From NCBI GenBank assembly GCA_009786735.1, contig WQRM01000001.1, positions 1-9,207 of the forward strand: a stretch of 9,207 nucleotides of DNA, written 5' to 3'. The stretch comes from Oscillospiraceae bacterium. Lineage in GTDB: Bacteria; Bacillota; Clostridia; Oscillospirales; Acutalibacteraceae. Below are positions 5,556 to 9,207 of this stretch, one piece after another. Under the pieces are notes generated by a model, which saw nothing but the letters and a program-made list of their open reading frames with translations, did not search any database and was not told the DNA's origin. A program made the position numbers and the translations under genes. Position 1 is the first letter of the stretch, and each line of letters begins with the position of its first letter.

Positions 5556-5587
5556 TGCCCTAAAATAGCTATAAGGAGGATTTTCTT

Positions 5588-6202
5588 ATGAATTTATATG
5601 GTTATGTTCGGGTGAGCGATGCTCACCAAAACGAAAGCCGCCAGCTCATTTCCATGGCCGAGCAAGGGGTTCCTGCGAAAAACATCTTCGTTGACAAGCA
5701 GTCCGGCAAGGATTTTGAGCGCAAGGCGTATCAAACTATGCTGCGAAAACTGCGCCCCGGCGACTGCGTGATACTCTCCAGCCTCGATCGCTTGGGGCGC
5801 GATTACTCCGCCATATTGGAGCAATGGCGTATCACCAGAGAAAAAGGTGCTGATATTGTTGTGCTTGATATGCCGTTGCTGGACACCCATGAAAAAGAGC
5901 GCGATCTTACAGGGCGATTGATCGCAGATATTGTGCTTCAGCTGCTTAGTTATTGCGCTCAGAAAGAGCGCGAAAGTATTCGCCAGCGCCAAGCAGACGG
6001 CATCGCTGCCGCCAAGCAACGCGGCGTGCGCTTCGGCAGGCCTAACGCCGAACTGCCCGACAACTTCGGCGAGCTCGTGCGCCAATGGGAGCGCGGGGCA
6101 TTATCGCTGGATGATATTCTGCTGCGCTACGGGGTCGGGTGCTCGACGTTCTACAAACACCTTGCCCTGCATAAAGCACTCAACGCAAATAAAGGGGTAT
6201 GA
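5588..6202 (+). CDS. Small serine recombinase, resolvase/invertase family
   Basis: A 204-aa site-specific recombinase, the size of gamma-delta resolvase, Hin and Mpi-type invertases. It cleaves DNA through a 5'-phosphoserine link. The N-terminal catalytic domain has YGYVRVS with Arg8 and nucleophile Ser10, Arg45, and SLDRLGRDY with Asp67, Arg68 and Arg71; these match the gamma-delta numbering exactly. A long helix (residues ~104-138, ending QKERESIRQRQADG) links to VRFGRP and a C-terminal helix-turn-helix (~159-192, LDDILLRYGVGCSTFYKHL). The ATG at 5588 has AAGGAGG 8 nt upstream. No transposase or other mobile-element gene is seen near it, so it looks like a stand-alone recombinase. Two palindromes just downstream are candidate target sites. 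Whether it inverts or resolves DNA cannot be told from the protein. Confidence 0.93.
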   Translation: MNLYGYVRVSDAHQNESRQLISMAEQGVPAKNIFVDKQSGKDFERKAYQTMLRKLRPGDCVILSSLDRLGRDYSAILEQWRITREKGADIVVLDMPLLDTHEKERDLTGRLIADIVLQLLSYCAQKERESIRQRQADGIAAAKQRGVRFGRPNAELPDNFGELVRQWERGALSLDDILLRYGVGCSTFYKHLALHKALNANKGV

Positions 6203-6210
6203 TCAGCGTG

Positions 6211-6241
6211 TGTCCATAAAGGTGTACTTTATGGAAAAGTC
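6211..6241 (+). repeat. Palindromic site 1 (TCCATAAAG...CTTTATGGA)
   Basis: A perfect 9-bp inverted repeat, TCCATAAAG (6213-6221) and CTTTATGGA (6227-6235), with GTGTA between, preceded by TG and followed by AAAAGTC. It starts 8 bp after the recombinase stop codon. The outer bases match site 2 in the same orientation, while the core GTGTAC is the reverse complement of the GTACAC in site 2. It is a possible recombinase or regulator binding site; an mRNA hairpin is also possible. Confidence 0.7.
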
Positions 6242-6307
6242 ACGCAATGTCAACTCAAATCCTCCTAATCGCTGGAAAAATATTTGGTATAAATTTCACG
6301 AAAACGC

Positions 6308-6336
6308 TTGATTTCGTCCATGACATGTGCTATACT
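6308..6336 (+). promoter_or_regulatory. Promoter P1 of the protease operon
   Basis: TTGATT (6308-6313), 17-bp spacer, TGC then TATACT (6331-6336), an extended -10. Start near 6343, just before palindromic site 2, so the mRNA leader would carry that palindrome. It lies inside the segment bracketed by the two palindromes. A short ACGAAA/TTTCGT inverted repeat surrounds the -35. Confidence 0.6.
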
Positions 6337-6350
6337 AGAGGTATCGAGGC

Positions 6351-6382
6351 TGTCCGTAAAAGTACACATTTACGGAAAAGTC
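6351..6382 (+). repeat. Palindromic site 2 (TCCGTAAA...TTTACGGA)
   Basis: A perfect 8-bp inverted repeat, TCCGTAAA (6353-6360) and TTTACGGA (6369-6376), around AGTACACA, preceded by TG and followed by AAAAGTC. It begins exactly 140 bp after site 1 and shares its outer bases in direct orientation. It sits between the -10 of P1 and the TTGACA of P2, a natural position for an operator or a recombination crossover site. Confidence 0.7.
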
Positions 6383-6384
6383 CC

Positions 6385-6414
6385 TTGACACCACAGGATG
6401 TGGTAAACTATCAA
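6385..6414 (+). promoter_or_regulatory. Possible second promoter P2 of the protease operon
   Basis: Perfect TTGACA (6385-6390), but the -10 is weak: TATCAA at 6409-6414 with an 18-bp spacer, or CTATCA with 17. The spacer holds a small perfect palindrome CCACA-GGA-TGTGG (6391-6403). Transcription would begin about at the RBS, leaving a very short leader. Confidence 0.4.
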
Positions 6415-6434
6415 AAAACTTGGAGGATAAGGGC

Positions 6435-7859
6435 ATGAAAAAGAAAAAACACTTGTCAGCACTGATTGCGATTTTTGTCATTGTGGCTCTCGCCGTGACT
6501 GGAGGAGTTGTTTCGAACACACAAGTTGTTGCAGCAGATTCTTTTCCAGATGTTTTCGTTTTGAGCGACTTGCTAGAAGACGAAGTTTTTTTTACGGATG
6601 TTGAGCAGGCGTTCATTGAAGAATTTAGCGAAGTGTTTATGCGCAACCAAAACAATGCTATTTCTCAACTGGAAGAAATCGAATCTCTTTTGTTTAGCGT
6701 TGAGGAAGTTAATGGTTTATTTGCGGCACCGAGCGTTCGAAATTTTGATACAACGGATTTTTGGGGCGGAGCTTATATTGATAGCGAGGGTAATTTAGTG
6801 TTGCGCCTTGTAGGAGTGTCCCAACGCGCTATTGCCTCGCAGGAAAACCAAGTGCGAAGCTTTGCGACGGAACAGGACATTCCAATTCGTCTTGCGGAAT
6901 TTTCATATGCAGAATTGAACGCAAAAATCGACGCACTAAACGAAATACTGCCTTCAAGGCGTACCCCTGGTCAAACGCCCGACCACATAATGAATGTTCG
7001 TTCGTACGGTGTTTGCGTAATGCAAAACCGAGTTATTGTCGGTTTGTATCCTTACTCTTACGAAAACATAGCGCAATTTAGAGAAATGATATCCGATTCA
7101 CCATTGTTATATTTTAGCGATGCTGGCGGTCCTTCGGAACCAGCAGTTTGTCACACTGTTCGCGCAGGTAGTGGTCTTCGCGTTAATGTGACGACTACAA
7201 CTCACGGGGGGTCTGTTGGCTATCGTGCCTGGCGCTCTGGAACACGTGGATTCGTTACCACTGCTCATACTTTAGGATATTTCTGGCAGGTCAATGGCGT
7301 AAATCAATGGCGTTGGGGCGATAGTGCTATTTTTAATCAAAGCAACAATAGGATTGGTTCGCGGGTGGCAAGTCGTTTCGCAGGTGTTTCAGGCGCTGCC
7401 CATGCAGGAAATGATTTTTCTTTCATTGCTGAACATTCTTTGGCCACAGTCACAAACGAAATTGCTGCAAATGCTGGGAATCATGGAACGGCAACTGCTA
7501 TTACAATATCTCAAGGTCAAGCTGTTGGAATAGTCGGAAGTTCAGGTGGAGCGCCGATTCTTGCAACTGGAACAATTACTGGAACTCGATCCGCAGAATG
7601 GATGCCCTTCTCGGTACTCAATGTTTCGGGGGCGTATGAGGAAGTGCGAATTGAAGTTTACACAACCAGCGCCTTCCGTGCTGTTAACGCAAGCAGAAAC
7701 CTACAAAGAGGTGATAGTGGGGGAATCGTTTTTCGAACTACAGGTAATCAGAACATATTGGGGATTTTGGTTGCCGTAAATCCTTTTATTGGACGAACTC
7801 GTTTTGCGCCCGCATATCGTATCAATGCGAGCCTAGGATTACAAACAACACCCCCTTAA
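6435..7859 (+). CDS. Secreted chymotrypsin-like (S1-fold) serine protease with pro-region
   Basis: A 474-aa exported protease precursor. Signal peptide: MKKKK, hydrophobic core, probable cleavage after VVAA (about residue 34). Residues ~35-240 form an acidic pro-region rich in Glu/Asp; its later part (IRLAEFSYAELNAKIDALNE ... MNVRSYGVCVMQNRVIVGLY) resembles the foldase pro-segments of alpha-lytic/streptogrisin-type proteases. The catalytic domain covers ~245-474 with the triad His278 (FVTTAHT), Asp327 (AGNDFSFI) and Ser428 (RGDSGG). It would cleave proteins outside the cell after self-maturation; the substrate is unknown. The ATG at 6435 has GGAGG 8 nt upstream; an in-frame TTG at 6420 lies before that RBS and is rejected. 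It is first in a probable operon with the Lgt-like gene 22 bp downstream. Alternative: an inactive-pro homologue, but all triad residues are present. Confidence 0.9.
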   Translation: MKKKKHLSALIAIFVIVALAVTGGVVSNTQVVAADSFPDVFVLSDLLEDEVFFTDVEQAFIEEFSEVFMRNQNNAISQLEEIESLLFSVEEVNGLFAAPSVRNFDTTDFWGGAYIDSEGNLVLRLVGVSQRAIASQENQVRSFATEQDIPIRLAEFSYAELNAKIDALNEILPSRRTPGQTPDHIMNVRSYGVCVMQNRVIVGLYPYSYENIAQFREMISDSPLLYFSDAGGPSEPAVCHTVRAGSGLRVNVTTTTHGGSVGYRAWRSGTRGFVTTAHTLGYFWQVNGVNQWRWGDSAIFNQSNNRIGSRVASRFAGVSGAAHAGNDFSFIAEHSLATVTNEIAANAGNHGTATAITISQGQAVGIVGSSGGAPILATGTITGTRSAEWMPFSVLNVSGAYEEVRIEVYTTSAFRAVNASRNLQRGDSGGIVFRTTGNQNILGILVAVNPFIGRTRFAPAYRINASLGLQTTPP

Positions 7860-7881
7860 TACGTTGCGGGAGGTTCTTCAA

Positions 7882-8649
7882 GTGCATCAAATAACGACTG
7901 GGATAGGAATAAGTGCGCCTACCTATTGGCTCATGGCGTTTTTCGGCTTAATCGGCATGATTATCCTTGCCCTGTGGCGCAGACGCGTCCCTCGCTTTCA
8001 GACTTCAGTGTTAGATATCGTCTATACCATTTTATGTAGCATTGCAGGCGGGTTGATTGGTGCAAAAGCCTTTCAACTCATTGGCTATGCAATCAACTAT
8101 GGCCACTTGGATGGATTTTGGACGCTAGAAAACTGGATCTCTATGTTGCCTGGAGTGGGAGTGCTGTACGGTGGTTTGTTGGGCGGCGTATTGGCGGCGA
8201 TAATCTACATCCGCATCAATAAGCTTAGCTTTAGTGAAGTATCGGACATTTTGGTGCCGCCATTGTTGCTTTTCTTTACGTTCGGGCGCATTGGCTGCTT
8301 TTCAGCAGGCTGTTGCCATGGGATTGCTGCGGAGGGTTTCTTTACAATTTCTGACGTAGTTCCAGTGCAGCTTTACGAGGCGACATTCACATTCATTTTT
8401 ATGCTAGTGCTGTTCGTTTGGCGACCTGAGCGCAAACTGCGAGGCATTCTATTGCCCATATACCTCATAAGCTATGCCGTTGCACGCTTTCTGCTAGAAT
8501 TTTTGCGCGGCGACGCAGGGCGCGGCATCGTACTAGGACTTTCCACCTCACAGTGGATTTCGCTGTTAGTCTTACCAGCCGGTATAATCTATTTGCTATG
8601 GGTAAAAAAGCAAAACTCAAAGGAGGAAATTACACATGAAACAAATTAA
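7882..8649 (+). CDS. Prolipoprotein diacylglyceryl transferase (Lgt)-like membrane protein
   Basis: A 255-aa multi-helix membrane protein of the Lgt family. Lgt moves a diacylglyceryl group from phosphatidylglycerol to the lipobox cysteine of prolipoproteins at the outer face of the membrane. Family marks: VLYGGLLGG (95-102), FGRIGCFSAGCCHG (134-147, Arg136 equivalent to E. coli Arg143), PVQLYEA (161-167) and RFLLEFLRGD (202-211). It departs from classic Lgt: the 'HGG' histidine is Tyr96, and the Asn of GRIGN is Cys139. Such variants with a Cys-rich GRIGC motif occur as a side branch of the family, and their activity is less certain. GTG at 7882 is chosen because GGGAGG lies 8 nt upstream; a TTG at 7864 precedes that RBS. 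It lies 22 bp after the protease and overlaps the next gene by 14 bp, so it is an operon member. Confidence 0.85.
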   Translation: MHQITTGIGISAPTYWLMAFFGLIGMIILALWRRRVPRFQTSVLDIVYTILCSIAGGLIGAKAFQLIGYAINYGHLDGFWTLENWISMLPGVGVLYGGLLGGVLAAIIYIRINKLSFSEVSDILVPPLLLFFTFGRIGCFSAGCCHGIAAEGFFTISDVVPVQLYEATFTFIFMLVLFVWRPERKLRGILLPIYLISYAVARFLLEFLRGDAGRGIVLGLSTSQWISLLVLPAGIIYLLWVKKQNSKEEITHETN

Positions 8650-9207
8650 GCGTTTGTTGGCGTTGACGATGGTGCTCTCCCTGCTGCTTGGCGCAAGCGG
8701 CATCATTTCTGCTGCTGAAAATGACCCTATCGCACCCTCGCACACCCCCTACACGCTACGTTTCGAGCACAACCCTGACACTGGCGCGATAGTTGCGCCA
8801 ACCATCAATTTGCGCGATTACAACATCATTTACGGTGGCTTTCATCTGGAAAGTGTCGATTTGCTGGTCTACTTGCTGTTGGCTGCCATTTTTTCAGGTC
8901 TAGCGATGGACTATTTGGATGGCAATGACATCGACCCGAGCATGCTGAATATCACCCTGCCGGAGGGTGGGGCGGCGATGTTCGGCTCAATTACGCCCGC
9001 GTGGCGCAATTTGAATCCCCCCAGTGGCATTAATTTGGCGCGCAGAACATGGGATATCCCCGGTTTTGGCGGATTCACTTGGTCGAGCAGTGACGAAAGC
9101 GTGTTTCGCTTTGAGTGCGCGCAACTGGAAGATGATGTTTCTTTAGACGATGTTGTTTGGATCATCGCCGAGCAACCCGGCACAGCCTATCTGCGTTTGA
9201 CGTTCAA
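8636..9207 (+). CDS. Secreted protein with a probable Ig-like (Big_2-type) domain, 3'-truncated
   Basis: The open frame from ATG 8636 runs to the right edge (190 complete codons). The RBS AAGGAGG lies about 9 nt upstream, inside the end of the Lgt-like gene, and the start overlaps that gene's stop by 14 bp, so translational coupling is likely. Signal peptide: MKQIKRLLAL, hydrophobic stretch, probable cleavage after ISAA (about residue 27); there is no lipobox Cys. A second hydrophobic patch (LLVYLLLAAIFSGLAM, ~76-91) may be buried or a membrane segment. From ~146 on, FTWSSSDESVFRFE and later IIAEQPGTAYLRLTF fit the strand pattern of bacterial Ig-like group 2 domains ('WSSSDxxVxxV...GxAxIxVT'). 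The whole protein is likely larger, a surface or secreted protein of unknown role. It is a possible substrate or partner of the protease and Lgt-like protein. Confidence 0.8.
   Translation, partial: MKQIKRLLALTMVLSLLLGASGIISAAENDPIAPSHTPYTLRFEHNPDTGAIVAPTINLRDYNIIYGGFHLESVDLLVYLLLAAIFSGLAMDYLDGNDIDPSMLNITLPEGGAAMFGSITPAWRNLNPPSGINLARRTWDIPGFGGFTWSSSDESVFRFECAQLEDDVSLDDVVWIIAEQPGTAYLRLTF

Noticed and set aside
6211..6382. CRISPR array
   Set aside because: Only two repeat units, with a 109-bp gap and differing cores; no further repeats and no cas gene.
6203..6434. Insertion sequence or MITE flanked by the two palindromes
   Set aside because: No transposase, no target-site duplication, and the palindromes share direct flanks rather than forming terminal inverted repeats of an element.
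6335..6655. Minus-strand frame across the protease promoter region
   Set aside because: Antisense to the signal peptide and pro-region of the protease; serine/lysine-rich low-complexity product and no RBS.

Overview
The window reads as chromosomal DNA of a low-to-mid GC anaerobic Firmicute, most likely a Clostridia/Oscillospirales-type bacterium. The pointers are strong AAGGAGG-type ribosome binding sites, sigma-A promoters of the TTGACA-17 bp-TATAAT form (most with a TGn extended -10), a DUF5711-type protein, a hemolysin III/TrhA protein and a small clostridial-type serine recombinase. The species cannot be named from the sequence. Base composition is patchy: the acetyltransferase at the left edge is AT-rich, the DUF5711 and truA genes are clearly GC-rich, and the protease region is intermediate.

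Left part (1-4159), all on the minus strand and read right to left: a hemolysin III/TrhA membrane protein, a YbjQ-like protein and truA form a probable operon. A promoter whose -35 box contains the truA stop codon drives two tiny hydrophobic proteins, which end at a hairpin terminator. The T-tract of that terminator runs into the -35 of the next promoter. That promoter is placed so that transcription should start on the ATG of the DUF5711-like gene, making a candidate leaderless mRNA. A GNAT acetyltransferase follows and runs off the left edge.

Middle (4187-5330): a consensus promoter drives a CAP/SCP-like lipoprotein on the plus strand. Next come two divergently transcribed tRNA genes, initiator tRNA-fMet(CAT) on minus and tRNA-Ala(CGC) on plus. 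They are separated by back-to-back consensus promoters and each is followed by a hairpin. The stretch 5331-5510 has no supported gene, and 5515-5555 is a terminator-like hairpin just before the next gene.

Right part (5588-9207), all plus strand: a 204-aa serine recombinase of the resolvase/invertase family with the full catalytic residue set; then a 232-bp intergenic region with two related palindromic sites (TCCRTAAA...TTTAYGGA, then AAAAGTC) spaced 140 bp apart and bracketing a promoter; then a probable operon of a secreted chymotrypsin-like serine protease with a long pro-region, an Lgt-like membrane protein lacking two of the usual Lgt residues, and the start of a secreted Ig-like (Big_2-type) protein overlapping the Lgt-like gene by 14 bp. 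The most interesting hypothesis is that the recombinase acts at the two palindromes and thereby alters or regulates expression of the protease operon.
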